Source: Streptomyces actuosus
GTDB taxonomy: Bacteria > Actinomycetota > Actinomycetes > Streptomycetales > Streptomycetaceae
Assembly (NCBI RefSeq): GCF_016921115.1
Contig: NZ_JAFFZS010000006.1
Span: forward strand, 124,001-188,000
Length of the DNA stretch: 64,000 nucleotides
Direction: 5' to 3'
Below the pieces are notes generated by a model, which was given only the letters and a program-made list of their open reading frames with translations, was not told the DNA's origin and did not search any database. Positions 49,795 to 58,727 of this stretch are shown one piece after another (position 1 is the stretch's first letter; each line of letters opens with the position of its first letter). The position numbers were made by a program, and so were the translations under genes.

Positions 49795-50595
49795 GTGCCG
49801 ACGTCCAGCGCCAGCACCACCGACTCCGCCAGGTCCGCCGCCTCGGGCGGGGTCCAGTCCCTGGAGCGCGCCTTCGACCTGCTGGAGCGGATGGCGGACG
49901 CCGGGGGCGAGGTGGGCCTCAGCGAGCTGTCCGCGAGCAGCGGCCTGCCACTGCCGACCATCCACCGGCTGATGCGCACCCTGGTGGCCTGCGGCTACGT
50001 GCGCCAGCAGCCCAACCGCCGCTACGCCCTCGGCCCGCGACTGATCCGCCTGGGCGAGTCGGCCTCCCGGCTCCTGGGGACCTGGGCCCGGCCCTACCTC
50101 ACCCGCCTGGTCGAGGAGACCGGCGAGACGGCCAACATGGCCCTGCTCGACGGCGACGAGATCGTGTACGTCGCCCAGGTGCCGTCGAAGCACTCGATGC
50201 GCATGTTCACCGAAGTCGGGCGGCGCGTCCTGCCGCACTCCACCGGCGTGGGCAAGGCCCTGCTGGCGGACTTCCCGGCCCAGGAGGTGCGCGCGCTGCT
50301 CGCCCGGACAGGCATGCCGGCCGCGACCGACAAGACCATCACCACGCCGGAGGGCTTCCTCGCGGCACTGGAGGACGTACGGCGGCAGGGCTACGCCGTC
50401 GACGACAACGAGCAGGAGATCGGCGTCCGCTGCCTCGCCGTCTCGGTGCCCGACTCCCCCACCACCGCGGCGATCTCGATCTCCGGGCCCGCCGGCCGTG
50501 TCACCGAGGCGGCGACGGAGACGATGGTGCCACTGCTCCAAGAGGTCGCCCGCGAGCTGTCGGAGGCCCTGGCCAGCTCGGGCAACGGGGGCTGA
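49795..50595 (+). CDS. allR: IclR-family regulator, probable allantoin/glyoxylate repressor AllR
   Basis: A 266-aa IclR protein. The N-terminal winged helix reads VQSLERAFDLLERMADAGGE then GLPLPTIHRLMRTLVACGYV. The C-terminal effector domain has GETANMALLDGDEIVYVAQV, SMRMFTEVGRRVLPHSTGVG and the GVRCLAVSVPD block that binds small acids such as glyoxylate or allantoate in relatives. It starts with GTG 49795. The position between allantoinase and malate synthase matches the allantoin repressor of Streptomyces. Confidence 0.85.
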   Translation: MPTSSASTTDSARSAASGGVQSLERAFDLLERMADAGGEVGLSELSASSGLPLPTIHRLMRTLVACGYVRQQPNRRYALGPRLIRLGESASRLLGTWARPYLTRLVEETGETANMALLDGDEIVYVAQVPSKHSMRMFTEVGRRVLPHSTGVGKALLADFPAQEVRALLARTGMPAATDKTITTPEGFLAALEDVRRQGYAVDDNEQEIGVRCLAVSVPDSPTTAAISISGPAGRVTEAATETMVPLLQEVARELSEALASSGNGG

Positions 50596-50722
50596 CGCCC
50601 CGCCCACCGGGGACCGCGGGCACCGAGCGCCGGGGCCCGTGGATCGGCCCTGGGGCCCGGGACCCGGGACCCGGGAGCACCGTCCCGTTCGCCATGCCGG
50701 GCTCCGGTCGGGCGATCCGCCC

Positions 50723-51007
50723 TCAGCGGCTCGGTTCGCCGAAGAGGTCCACCGCGGCGCGGACCTGCGACAGCCCCCGGTTCAGAGCGCTCACCGAGCC
50801 GATCGCGCCCGCGACCAGCAGCAGGGAGCGGCGCAGGTGAGGCACCCTGGGCACGCCTCCGGCGGCCATGGCGTCCAGTGCGGCCAGTTCCTCCTCGGCG
50901 ATGCCCCGGTCCGCGAACTCGGCGGGATGCGCGGCGAGCTCCCGGCGCAGCCGGGCCACGGCGGAGCGCAGCTCCTTCACCCGCGGGTCCTCGCCGCTGC
51001 CAGTCAC
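50723..51007 (-). CDS. DUF5955-like protein
   Basis: A 94-aa helical protein. An N-terminal helix pair (DPRVKELRSAVARLRRELAA, FADRGIAEEELAALDAM) is followed by a hydrophobic C-terminal stretch (RRSLLLVAGAIGSVSAL) ending VDLFGEPSR. It is small, conserved beside the ureide genes in Streptomyces and of unknown function. GTG 51007 is chosen because likeness begins at VTGSGEDPRV. Confidence 0.7.
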   Translation of the reverse strand: MTGSGEDPRVKELRSAVARLRRELAAHPAEFADRGIAEEELAALDAMAAGGVPRVPHLRRSLLLVAGAIGSVSALNRGLSQVRAAVDLFGEPSR

Positions 51008-51315
51008 AGGCCTGTGACCCACGCTCCGCAACAGGGCCCTCCCCCCTCGCACGTCGCCGTGCGCGTTCCGATCCGGTGCACGACCCCGCGCCGAGGGCGC
51101 GGGATCGGTGCGGGCGCCCAGTCAACGCCACCCCACCCCGCGGACGCCAGCCCGCAGCGTGATCGACCCGCCGCGCCGAGTGATTCACCTCCGATGCCCG
51201 GCAGCCCCGCGGCGAAGCCCGCGCACCCCGCGGGACAGGCGACCGGGACGGCGCGCTCTCCGCGCCCCCTCGCGCCGTGGCTGCCGCCCCCCGCCTCGTG
51301 CGATATGCAGAGTCC

Positions 51316-51975
51316 ATGACGAGACCGACGAGACCGACGAGACCGGCGAGACCGGCGACACCGGCGACACCCCGGACGGACCGGACGACGGAGGCGGTTG
51401 CGGGGCTGGTGCTGGCCGCGGGAGGGGGGCGGCGGCTCGGCGGGCGACCCAAGGCACTGCTGATCCACCGGGGCCGGCCACTCGTCGAGCACGCGGTCGG
51501 AGTACTGCGGGCGGCGGGGTGCACGCGCGTGCACGTGGTGCTGGGGGCCGGCGCGGACGAGGTGCGCGAACGGGCCCGGCTCGACGGCTGCGTCCTCGTC
51601 GGCAACCCGGACTGGGAGCAGGGCATGGGCTCCTCCCTGCGGACCGGCCTGGACTCGCTCGCCGGAACGGGCGCACGGGCCGCCCTGGTCTCCCTGGTCG
51701 ACCAACCCGGCATCGGCGCGGAGGCCGTCGCCCGCGTCCTGGCCGCGTACACGGACGAGACCTCGCTCGCCTCCGCCGCCTACGACGGCGTACGCGGACA
51801 CCCCGTGCTCCTCGGAGCCGCGCACTGGGCGGGCGTCACGGCGACTGCGAGCGGCGACCGCGGGGCACGCGCCTACCTGAAGGCGCACGGGACCGAGATC
51901 ACCCTCGTCGAGTGCGGGGACGTGGCCGCACCCCATGACATCGACACGGCCGCGGATCTGGACCACCTTGAGTGA
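51316..51975 (+). CDS. MobA/MocA-like nucleotidyltransferase
   Basis: A 219-aa nucleotidyltransferase of the molybdenum-cofactor cytidylyl/guanylyl transferase type. The NTP-binding loop is VLAAGGGRRLGGRPKAL near residue 32. LVGNPDWEQGMGSSLRTGLD and LVDQPGIGAEAV (metal-binding Asp) follow, and the last block GAAHWAGVTATASGDRGARA is typical of MocA proteins that mature xanthine dehydrogenase cofactor. That would suit purine breakdown. The first 22 residues are a Thr-Arg-Pro repeat encoded by a 9-bp tandem repeat and may not be part of the fold. Confidence 0.85.
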   Translation: MTRPTRPTRPARPATPATPRTDRTTEAVAGLVLAAGGGRRLGGRPKALLIHRGRPLVEHAVGVLRAAGCTRVHVVLGAGADEVRERARLDGCVLVGNPDWEQGMGSSLRTGLDSLAGTGARAALVSLVDQPGIGAEAVARVLAAYTDETSLASAAYDGVRGHPVLLGAAHWAGVTATASGDRGARAYLKAHGTEITLVECGDVAAPHDIDTAADLDHLE

Positions 51976-52035
51976 TCGGGGTGGCACCGGGCGCCGCCTT
52001 CCCTCGACTCAGAGAATCTCGACATCAACAAACCA

Positions 52036-52064
52036 TTGAAGTTCCACAATGAGGAAACTACTAT
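52036..52064 (+). promoter_or_regulatory. Promoter of malate synthase with embedded inverted repeat
   Basis: TTGAAG (52036-52041), a 17-bp spacer and TACTAT (52059-52064) form a good vegetative promoter about 130 bp before the gene. TTCC (52042-52045) and GGAA (53-56 of the same block) form an inverted repeat inside the spacer, and ATTG/CAAT flank it. A repressor bound there, plausibly the IclR-type protein, would block polymerase. Confidence 0.5.
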
Positions 52065-52194
52065 CCATTCGCCAGAAGCACCCGACCTGCCTCGTTCCCG
52101 GCTCCACGTGAACGAGGGCCCGTCGCCGGTGCGATTCGCCCTCTCTGCACCCTCCGGCACCCGGTGCCGCGCTCGCTGAAGGAAGTGACAGTCC

Positions 52195-53820
52195 ATGTCC
52201 GCACCAGCGCCGTCCCCGCTGGCCGTCGTCGACGCCGAGCCCCTGCCCCGGCAGGAGGAGGTCCTCACCGACGCGGCACTCGCCTTCGTGGCCGAGTTGC
52301 ACCGGCGGTTCACGCCGCGCCGCGACGAGCTCCTCGCCCGCCGCGCGGAGCGCCGCGCCGAGATCGCCCGCACCTCCACCCTCGACTTCCTGCCGGAGAC
52401 CGCCGCGATCCGCGCGGACGACTCCTGGAAGGTCGCCCCGGCCCCCGCCGCGCTCGACGACCGCCGCGTGGAGATCACCGGCCCCACCGACCGCAAGATG
52501 ACCATCAACGCCCTCAACTCGGGCGCACGGGTCTGGCTCGCGGATTTCGAGGACGCCTCAGCGCCGACCTGGGAGAACGTCGTCCTCGGCCAGCTCAACC
52601 TGATCGACGCCTACACCCGCAGCATCGACTTCACCGACGAGCGGACCGGGAAGTCCTACGCCCTGCGCCCGAACGCCGAACTCGCCACCGTGGTCATGCG
52701 TCCCCGGGGCTGGCACCTGAACGAGCGTCACCTCGTCGACGCCGACGGACGGCAGGTCCCCGGTGCCCTCGTCGACTTCGGCCTGTACTTCTTCCACAAC
52801 GCCCGGCGCCTCCTCGCCCTCGGCAAGGGCCCGTACTTCTACCTGCCCAAGACCGAGTCGCACCTCGAAGCCCGCCTGTGGAACGACGTGTTCGTCTTCG
52901 CGCAGGACTACGTCGGCATCCCGCAGGGCACCGTCCGCGCCACCGTCCTGATCGAGACGATCACCGCGGCGTACGAGATGGAGGAGATCCTCTACGAACT
53001 CCGCGACCACGCCTCCGGGCTGAACGCGGGCCGCTGGGACTACCTGTTCTCCATCGTCAAGAACTTCCGCGACGGCGGCGCCGAGTTCGTCCTGCCGGAC
53101 CGCAACGCGGTGACGATGACCGCGCCGTTCATGCGGGCGTACACCGAGCTTCTCGTGCGCACCTGCCACAAGCGCGGCGCCCACGCCGTCGGCGGCATGG
53201 CTGCCTTCATCCCCTCCCGCAAGGACGCGGAGGTCAACAAGGTCGCCTTCGAGAAGGTCCGCGCCGACAAGGACCGCGAGGCGGGCGACGGCTTCGACGG
53301 CTCCTGGGTCGCCCACCCCGACCTCGTGCCGATCGCCATGGAGTCCTTCGACAGGGTGCTCGGTGACAGGCCGAACCAGAAGGACCGGCTGCGCGAGGAC
53401 GTCGACGTCAAGGCGGCGGACCTGATCGCCATCGACTCCCTGCAGGCCAAGCCGACGTACAGCGGACTGGTCAACGCCGTCCAGGTCGGCGTCCGCTACA
53501 TCGAGGCCTGGCTGCGCGGGCTCGGCGCCGTCGCCATCTTCAACCTCATGGAGGACGCCGCCACCGCCGAGATCTCCCGCTCGCAGATCTGGCAGTGGAT
53601 CAACGCCGGCGTCGTCCTCGACAACGGCGAGCGGGTCACCGCGGACCTGGTCCGCAAGGTGGCCGCCGAGGAGCTGGAGAACGTCCGCGCGGAGATCGGC
53701 GCCGAGGCGTTCGCCGCGGGCAACTGGCAGCAGGCCCACGACCTCCTGCTGACGGTCTCCCTCGACGAGGACTACGCGGACTTCCTCACCCTGCCCGCCT
53801 ACGAGCAGCTGCGGGGCTGA
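52195..53820 (+). CDS. aceB: Malate synthase A
   Basis: A 541-aa enzyme condensing glyoxylate with acetyl-CoA to malate. The family signature [20 protein letters not shown] is intact near residue 266. Catalytic-region blocks [18 protein letters not shown] and [16 protein letters not shown] precede it, and [20 protein letters not shown] closes the active site. The length matches the A form. The position after allantoicase, allantoinase and the IclR-type repressor shows it serves glyoxylate from ureides; it may also serve acetate growth. Confidence 0.97.
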   Translation: MSAPAPSPLAVVDAEPLPRQEEVLTDAALAFVAELHRRFTPRRDELLARRAERRAEIARTSTLDFLPETAAIRADDSWKVAPAPAALDDRRVEITGPTDRKMTINALNSGARVWLADFEDASAPTWENVVLGQLNLIDAYTRSIDFTDERTGKSYALRPNAELATVVMRPRGWHLNERHLVDADGRQVPGALVDFGLYFFHNARRLLALGKGPYFYLPKTESHLEARLWNDVFVFAQDYVGIPQGTVRATVLIETITAAYEMEEILYELRDHASGLNAGRWDYLFSIVKNFRDGGAEFVLPDRNAVTMTAPFMRAYTELLVRTCHKRGAHAVGGMAAFIPSRKDAEVNKVAFEKVRADKDREAGDGFDGSWVAHPDLVPIAMESFDRVLGDRPNQKDRLREDVDVKAADLIAIDSLQAKPTYSGLVNAVQVGVRYIEAWLRGLGAVAIFNLMEDAATAEISRSQIWQWINAGVVLDNGERVTADLVRKVAAEELENVRAEIGAEAFAAGNWQQAHDLLLTVSLDEDYADFLTLPAYEQLRG

Positions 53821-53823
53821 GCG

Positions 53824-54129
53824 TCACGCGGACCCGTCCGAGTGGCCCAGGGACCGGCCCGGGGCCACTCGGTCGCGTACGGCCCGCTTGACCGCCGTGG
53901 GCTCCGGGAAGCCCTGCTCACGGCGGTCCCACACCACTTCGTCGTCCACACGGACGACGAAGACGCCTCCCGTGCCGGGGCGGAGCGCCAGCTCGGCCAG
54001 CTCCGTCTCGAACGTCGTGAGCAGTTCCTGGGCGAGCCAGGCGGCCCGCGGCAGCCAGCGGCACTGCGTGCAGTACTCGATCTCGACGCGCCGGGCGCCG
54101 CTCTCCGTGTCGTTCACCACGCCACCCAC
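53824..54129 (-). CDS. SelT/SelW/SelH-like (Rdx family) selenoprotein homologue
   Basis: A 101-aa thioredoxin-like protein with the redox motif EYCTQCRWLPRAAWLAQE, a Cys-x-x-Cys version of the selenocysteine site in animal SelW. The GGVFVVRVDDEVVWDRREQG strand pair and FPEPTAVKRAVRD helix complete the family. The function is unknown beyond likely redox activity. ATG 54129 or GTG 54117 may be the start. Confidence 0.85.
   Translation of the reverse strand: MGGVVNDTESGARRVEIEYCTQCRWLPRAAWLAQELLTTFETELAELALRPGTGGVFVVRVDDEVVWDRREQGFPEPTAVKRAVRDRVAPGRSLGHSDGSA
53838..53872. terminator. Strong hairpin between convergent aceB and Rdx-family gene
   Basis: CCGAGTGGCCC (53838-53848) pairs perfectly with GGGCCACTCGG (53862-53872), giving an 11-bp stem and 13-nt loop just after the aceB stop. 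It overlaps the 3' coding end of the convergent gene. It could terminate both transcripts. Confidence 0.6.
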
Positions 54130-54216
54130 CCTGTCACGCGTCCTGCCGTCCGCCGTGCCGCCCCCGGGCCACCCTCGCGTCGTCCCGTGCCGTCCGCGGT
54201 GCCGTCGTGGACCGGC

Positions 54217-55122
54217 TCATCCCAGGTGCACCGACCAGTCCTGTTCCGCGGCGGGCTTGCCGTGCAGGTCGGGCACCCGTTTGAGCCAGTCCGGCCGGGC
54301 GGCCCGCGTCCGTGCCGCGCGGCGCGCCTCCTCGGCCGCCAGCTCCTCGCGGCCCGGGAAGTCGGTGGGGAGCCACGCCGCCGAGTGCCGCACGCGCGCG
54401 TACAGGTGATCGACGTACGCCGCACGCGTCTCGTCGGGTCCGGCGGCGTCCGCCAGCCAGGCGTCCGGCACCTCCGCGACGATCCTGCGCAGCAGTTCCA
54501 CGGTCACCTTCGGCGCCAGCTCGGCGTCGGCCGCCCGCACGTCGGGGCCGTAGCGGCCGAGGGCGTGGTGGCGGAAGTCGTAGACCCGCGACGGGTCGGC
54601 ACCGTCCCAGCGGTGGTGGAAGACCAGGGCGGCACCGTGGTCGATCAGCCACAGCCGCGGCGGTGCGACCCCCAGCACGGGCCACACCATCAGGTTGGAG
54701 CTGTGCACCGTGCGGTCGACGTTCGCCGTCAGCGCGTCCAGCCAGACGATCCGCCCCGCCTCCACCGGGTCGACGGGGAAGACCTCGGCGACCTCCGGTG
54801 TGAAGTCCCGTGCACCCGGCAGGAGGTCCATGCCGAGATTGACGCCCGCGCTGGCGGCGTGCAGGTCCCGCACCTCCTGATGGGGCTCGGCCGCGGCGAC
54901 CGCCGGATCGAAGTGCACCAGGACCAGCTCGGGGAAGCGCAGGCCGAGCGCCCGCGCCAGCTCCCCGACGATCACCTCGGCGACCAGGGCCTTGCGGCCC
55001 TGCGCGGAACCGGTGAACTTCACGACGTAGGTGCCGAGGTCGTCGGCCTCGACGACGCCGGGGACGGAGCCGCCGGACCTCAGAGGCGCGATGTAGCGGG
55101 TTGCAGTAACCTCTCTCATCAT
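54217..55122 (-). CDS. HipA-like kinase-fold protein
   Basis: A 301-aa protein related to the HipA kinase domain. TYVVKFTGSAQGRKALVAEV carries the ATP-binding Lys and following helix. LDALTANVDRTVHSSNLMVW resembles the catalytic loop (Asp and Asn) and LWLIDHGAALVF the metal-binding Asp. It lacks the HipA N-terminal domain and no HipB antitoxin is near, so it is not a classical toxin-antitoxin pair. Actinobacterial relatives are often followed by a small DUF3037 gene; none is seen here. Confidence 0.75.
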   Translation of the reverse strand: MMREVTATRYIAPLRSGGSVPGVVEADDLGTYVVKFTGSAQGRKALVAEVIVGELARALGLRFPELVLVHFDPAVAAAEPHQEVRDLHAASAGVNLGMDLLPGARDFTPEVAEVFPVDPVEAGRIVWLDALTANVDRTVHSSNLMVWPVLGVAPPRLWLIDHGAALVFHHRWDGADPSRVYDFRHHALGRYGPDVRAADAELAPKVTVELLRRIVAEVPDAWLADAAGPDETRAAYVDHLYARVRHSAAWLPTDFPGREELAAEEARRAARTRAARPDWLKRVPDLHGKPAAEQDWSVHLG

Positions 55123-55201
55123 CTTCCAAGGCCCTACTGCTCGTTTACCTTACAATCCATGACCAGCTCCGGCATGGTGCATTTCGGGGAAACCTTCCCG
55201 A

Positions 55202-55850
55202 TCAGCCCTCGGGAGAATCTGGGGAGTTTCGACTGGCATGCTCGTCTCCCTGTCTCCCCAGCAGTCCGTCAAGGGCGGTGCGCCCCTTACTTCCGGCCTC
55301 CGGCATGAAGGGAGCATAGTAACCAAGCGTGACAGCCGGAGAGGAGTGCCCGAGCCATCGCGCCAACGCCACCACGGACCCCCCTGCCTCCAGCATCGTC
55401 GAGGCGTACGTATGCCGCAGCACGTGGAAGCCGTCCTTCGGCACCGCCTCCCACTGCCGCTTCTTCGCCCCCTTGGAGCGCGGAGGAATGATGCCGGCCG
55501 GCCAGCGCCGGATTCCAGGTGCAGGTGTTCCACGTGTTCACGGCCACGGCGTTGCCGAACCGCGTGGTGGGCAGAAGGGAGAACCTCCTCCGCTGTCTGT
55601 CCGCCTCCGGCTTCCCCCACGGAAGCTCCACCTCCACCGGCGGGAACACGTCGACGTGCCGCTTCAACTCCTCGGCCACCGAGGCGGGCATGTCGACGAC
55701 GCGCGCCTTCGCCCCCTTCGGCAGGGCGAAGTACAGCCTCCCGTTGACCGCCTGAACTCGGCGACGGACGTGGAGGACGCCTCGGGCATGGTCGATGCCC
55801 TCCGGGCTCAGCCCGAAAACCTCGCCCTGACGCAACTGAGGTCTTCGCTT
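55202..55850 (-). pseudogene. Tyrosine recombinase (integrase) remnant, N-truncated and frameshifted
   Basis: The catalytic domain can be followed in two frames. From about 55845 to 55510 it reads LRQGEVFGLSPEGID (box I Arg), HVRRRVQAVNGRLYFALPKG and RVVDMPASVAEELKRH. Near 55505 a GGCC duplication shifts the frame, and the sequence resumes IIPPRSKGAKKRQWEAV, GFHVLRHTYASTML (HxxR), LGHSSPAVTLGYY (His and the nucleophile Tyr), ending at 55202. The arm-binding and core N-terminal domains are absent. It marks a former integrative element. Confidence 0.85.
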
Positions 55851-55868
55851 CGGGGTGACGCCCGGTTC

Positions 55869-56048
55869 GGGCACGCCCCGGCCAGTACCAGCCACCTCGC
55901 CCGAAGCCTCGCCATGGCACCCGGCGCGGTAGGAGACCACCTCGCCATCCTGCGAGGCGCGGGACTGCTCGTCCGCGCCCGGTCCGGACGGTCGGTGCTC
56001 TACCGGCGCACCCCGCTCGGCGAGGCACTGGTAGGCGGTACGGGCTGA
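55869..56048 (+). pseudogene. C-terminal fragment of an ArsR-type (winged helix) regulator
   Basis: Sixty codons encode PASTSHLARSLAMAPGAVGD, HLAILRGAGLLVRAR and SGRSVLYRRTPLGEALVGG, the recognition helix and wing of an ArsR-type regulator with its normal C-terminus. The rest of the protein is missing: the fragment begins where the minus-strand integrase remnant ends. Confidence 0.65.
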
Positions 56049-56055
56049 GGGATCA

Positions 56056-56135
56056 GATCAGCACTGCTTCTGAGGCGCCGCCAGCAGACGATTGCGCGGC
56101 CGAGGGCGAGGAAGGCCTGCGGATACGCGGCCGGC
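56056..56135 (-). pseudogene. Probable IS5-type transposase C-terminal scrap
   Basis: About 25 codons read AYPQAFLALGRAIVCWRRLRSS, very like the last helix of IS5-family DDE transposases in Streptomyces (HQAFLSLGCALICWR). It is fused directly to the truncated DNA ligase frame. I infer that an IS5-type element broke the ligase and was then deleted, leaving its end. Confidence 0.4.
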
Positions 56136-56765
56136 GCAGAAGCGCGAAGGCCGCCCTCCTGGGCGGTGTCGACCTCGGTCTCAGCGACCGGGCCGGGGGC
56201 GACGAGGACGACGTCCCGCTGGGTGCGGGATCCCCAGGGGTGGTGAACCGCACACCCTGCCACGGGTGCCCCGGCTGCGCGGGAGCGAGCTGGACGGCGA
56301 GGCGGCGGGCGGCGTCGGGAGACAGCGGGGTGCTCCGGCCGACCGGGCGCAGCACGCCGTCCCGGTCGAAACGGCCGACCAGGACCGTCTGCGGCCGGCG
56401 CAGCGTGCCGGTGACGGCGCCGACGACCGCCTCGGTGGTGTCCCGGCGGCGGAGTTTGACCAGCGCCCGCGCCCCGGGCAGGTACCGCTGCTCCCCGCCT
56501 CTGATGATCAGCCCCTCGATGCCGGGGACCTCGGTCCGGGCGGTCGGCCACTCCCGGGCCACGGCCACGTCGGAGGTCTCGGGGCACAGCGTCCACGGGA
56601 CGGTCAGCTCGTACTCGGCGAGCAGGGCCTCGAGACGGGCGCTGCGCTCCCCGTACGGCGAGCGCAGCAGTTCCTCCCCGTTGACCTGGAGAACGTCGAA
56701 GACCACGTAATGGGCCGGCAGCTGCTCGGCGAGCCGGGCGGCACTGCGCCCTGGCGCGGGGCGTA
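56136..56765 (-). pseudogene. ATP-dependent DNA ligase remnant (truncated at both ends, frameshifted)
   Basis: The central and C-terminal ligase parts are clear: ARLAEQLPAHYVVFDVLQVN, SPYGERSARLEALLAEYELT, PGIEGLIIRGGEQRYLPGAR and VLVGRFDRDGVLRPVGRSTP. A one-base loss near 56238 shifts the frame after GVRFTTP, with WGSRTQRDVVLVAPG resuming in the next frame to about 56145. The N-terminal adenylation half with the KxDG lysine is missing, cut by the neighbouring ABC operon at 56770, and the C-terminus is replaced by the IS5-like scrap. It is not functional. Confidence 0.8.
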
Positions 56766-56769
56766 TCCG

Positions 56770-57342
56770 CTACTGTCTCGGTCCTGCTGCGGCGTACAGC
56801 ACGGTACCGGTCGCCAGCAGAGCCCACGCGGTCGCGGCGGACGCCGTCGTGGCGGGGGAAATGATCATCCAGCCGCCCACCTCTCCCGCGATGCCGGGCG
56901 GAACCGGGACGAGGAGGGTGAACGCGAGCCAGCCGATCGGCAGGGTCCATGCGAACTGTGCCCCGCACAGCACCGCCCCGAGCGCGGCCAGGCCGACCAA
57001 GCCCGCGCTGTCCCGGACGACGAGCGCGGCCGGGGCGAGCTTGGCTCCCGCCGCCTGGACCGCCAGCAGCGCCGCCCCGGCGACCGCGCCGACCAGCAGC
57101 ACGTGCGCCGCCCGCCGGGGCATCCACCGGATCGCGGCCGTCCGATCCAGCGCGACGTCCCGCCCACCGAGCCCGACGGAAGCGGCCGCCACGTTCGCGG
57201 TCAGGATCAGGACCGCGATTCCCGGCTCCATCCGGCCCGCGCCGTCCTGGTTGAAGGCCCACGCCGCCAGCGCGACGAGCGCGACCGCCGCGGCCGAGGT
57301 GGGCACCTGTCGTGAACGGGCGTACAGGATCAGCCACCTCAT
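56770..57342 (-). CDS. Small ABC-transporter membrane subunit, hypothetical
   Basis: A 190-aa membrane protein with about five or six hydrophobic segments. It begins MRWLILYARSRQVPTSAAAV and includes AVLILTANVAAASVGLGGRD. No catalytic motif is present. The ATG overlaps the stop of the larger permease by 4 bp. It is the last gene of the sigma/anti-sigma/ABC operon and is inferred to be a second membrane component of that transporter. Confidence 0.75.
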   Translation of the reverse strand: MRWLILYARSRQVPTSAAAVALVALAAWAFNQDGAGRMEPGIAVLILTANVAAASVGLGGRDVALDRTAAIRWMPRRAAHVLLVGAVAGAALLAVQAAGAKLAPAALVVRDSAGLVGLAALGAVLCGAQFAWTLPIGWLAFTLLVPVPPGIAGEVGGWMIISPATTASAATAWALLATGTVLYAAAGPRQ

Positions 57343-58727
57343 TGCGACGCCTTCCCCGCCAACACCGAAAGCCCGTCGTACCCCGTGCAGGAGAGGGCGG
57401 CGGCGTGCACCTCGGCGATCCGCGAGCGCTGCTCGGCCGGTGACAGCGCCATCAGCCGCTGCCAGGCGACGTCGGCGGTGCGCTGCGCGTACGCGTAGGA
57501 GTCCGGCCTCTGCAGCGGTTCGAACTGGCGATCGCCCAGGGCCCAGCTCGCGGCGATGCTCTGTACGGGGATGTCGACCTGCCCCCCGCCCTCCCAAGGG
57601 GTGCGCGGTGCGCAGTTCGGTGCCAGGCCCTGGGCGACCAGGAGGCGGGTCATTTCCGCCCCCGTCGCATGGGCGATCAGCGGGTCGTCGAAGTCGACCA
57701 GCACCGCGTCGCCGGAGAGTTGGCGTTCGTCGCCGAGCGCGCGCAGCTCGGTGTCCTCCCGCACCGAGTTCGGCGCCGTGTCGCCCAGGGCGTCGTGCAG
57801 CACACGCAGCGCGTCCTTGCCGCGCGGCGCGAGTTCGGGCAGGTGTGAGCGGTTTGCCTGCGTCACGCACACCGGCCCGTCGCAGACCAGGGTGGCCGCG
57901 GCCTTGTCGATGGCGTAGGTGCCGCGCGGAGTGGCCGGGAGGATCAGCAGGGCCAGGGCCGCGCCGGCCAGGACGGGGGCCACCGCGAGCAGTCGGGCCC
58001 GGCGGGTCGCGGCCGACAGCAGTGCGAAACCGGTGGCGAGCAGGCCGAGCAGCCAGAGCGTCTGGCCGAGGTGCACGGAGCCGGACAGGGTCAGCAGCAT
58101 CTCCCGCGGCTCCGCGGTCACCGGGAACAGCAGGGCGAGCCGGTTCGGCGCGACGCTCGACGGCAGTGCCCCCTCATTGCTCTGCCGCAGGAGGAGGGCC
58201 GTCAGCAAGAAGAACACCGTCAGGGCCGGCGGGGTGAACACAGAGGGCACGGCCCGCGCGACGCCCATGCCGAACACGGCCCCCGCGACGAGGGACAGCG
58301 CCGCCACCAGCGAGATCGGCAGCCAGCCGAGACCCGTGTAGACGGTGGCGCCGAGGGCCACCTGGACTCCGCCCACGAGGACCAGGAGGCCGAAGCCGGA
58401 CGCCAGCACGAGTGCCGCCGCGCCGGCCGGCAGCGCCGCACGGCGCCAGGCCGGCAGCGGCGTGGTCGTCAGCAGTTCGGCCATCCGCGAGCGGGAGTCG
58501 CGCAGCCCGTACACCGCCCCCAGGCCCGCCACGAGCGGCCACCAGAAGCCCAGCAGGTACCGGGTCCACAGGGCCATGGAGGTCCACTGGGCCGTCCATC
58601 CCGCCTCGCCCTGCCACCAGATCCCGTCGATCAGTAGGAGGACCGCCAGGCTGCCTGCCAGGACGACGAGGCCGGGCCACGGGGCGATGGAGCGCTTCAG
58701 CTCGATGCGCAGGACACGTCCGTTCAC
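57339..58727 (-). CDS. ABC-2-type permease with extracytoplasmic C-terminal domain
   Basis: A 462-aa protein. The first ~260 residues hold six hydrophobic segments, including LVVLAGSLAVLLLIDG and FWWPLVAGLGAVYGL. The last ~190 residues are soluble and likely outside the membrane, with a Cys pair in AATLVCDGPVCVTQANRSHL and a late Cys in LSCTGYDGL. This two-part layout resembles Streptomyces ABC permeases carrying a DUF7224-like domain. The GTG/ATG start overlaps the ATPase stop by 4 bp. Confidence 0.8.
   Translation of the reverse strand: MNGRVLRIELKRSIAPWPGLVVLAGSLAVLLLIDGIWWQGEAGWTAQWTSMALWTRYLLGFWWPLVAGLGAVYGLRDSRSRMAELLTTTPLPAWRRAALPAGAAALVLASGFGLLVLVGGVQVALGATVYTGLGWLPISLVAALSLVAGAVFGMGVARAVPSVFTPPALTVFFLLTALLLRQSNEGALPSSVAPNRLALLFPVTAEPREMLLTLSGSVHLGQTLWLLGLLATGFALLSAATRRARLLAVAPVLAGAALALLILPATPRGTYAIDKAAATLVCDGPVCVTQANRSHLPELAPRGKDALRVLHDALGDTAPNSVREDTELRALGDERQLSGDAVLVDFDDPLIAHATGAEMTRLLVAQGLAPNCAPRTPWEGGGQVDIPVQSIAASWALGDRQFEPLQRPDSYAYAQRTADVAWQRLMALSPAEQRSRIAEVHAAALSCTGYDGLSVLAGKASQ

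Noticed and set aside
54217..55122. HipA-like protein as a toxin of a HipBA toxin-antitoxin system
   Set aside because: It lacks the HipA N-terminal domain and no XRE antitoxin gene is adjacent.
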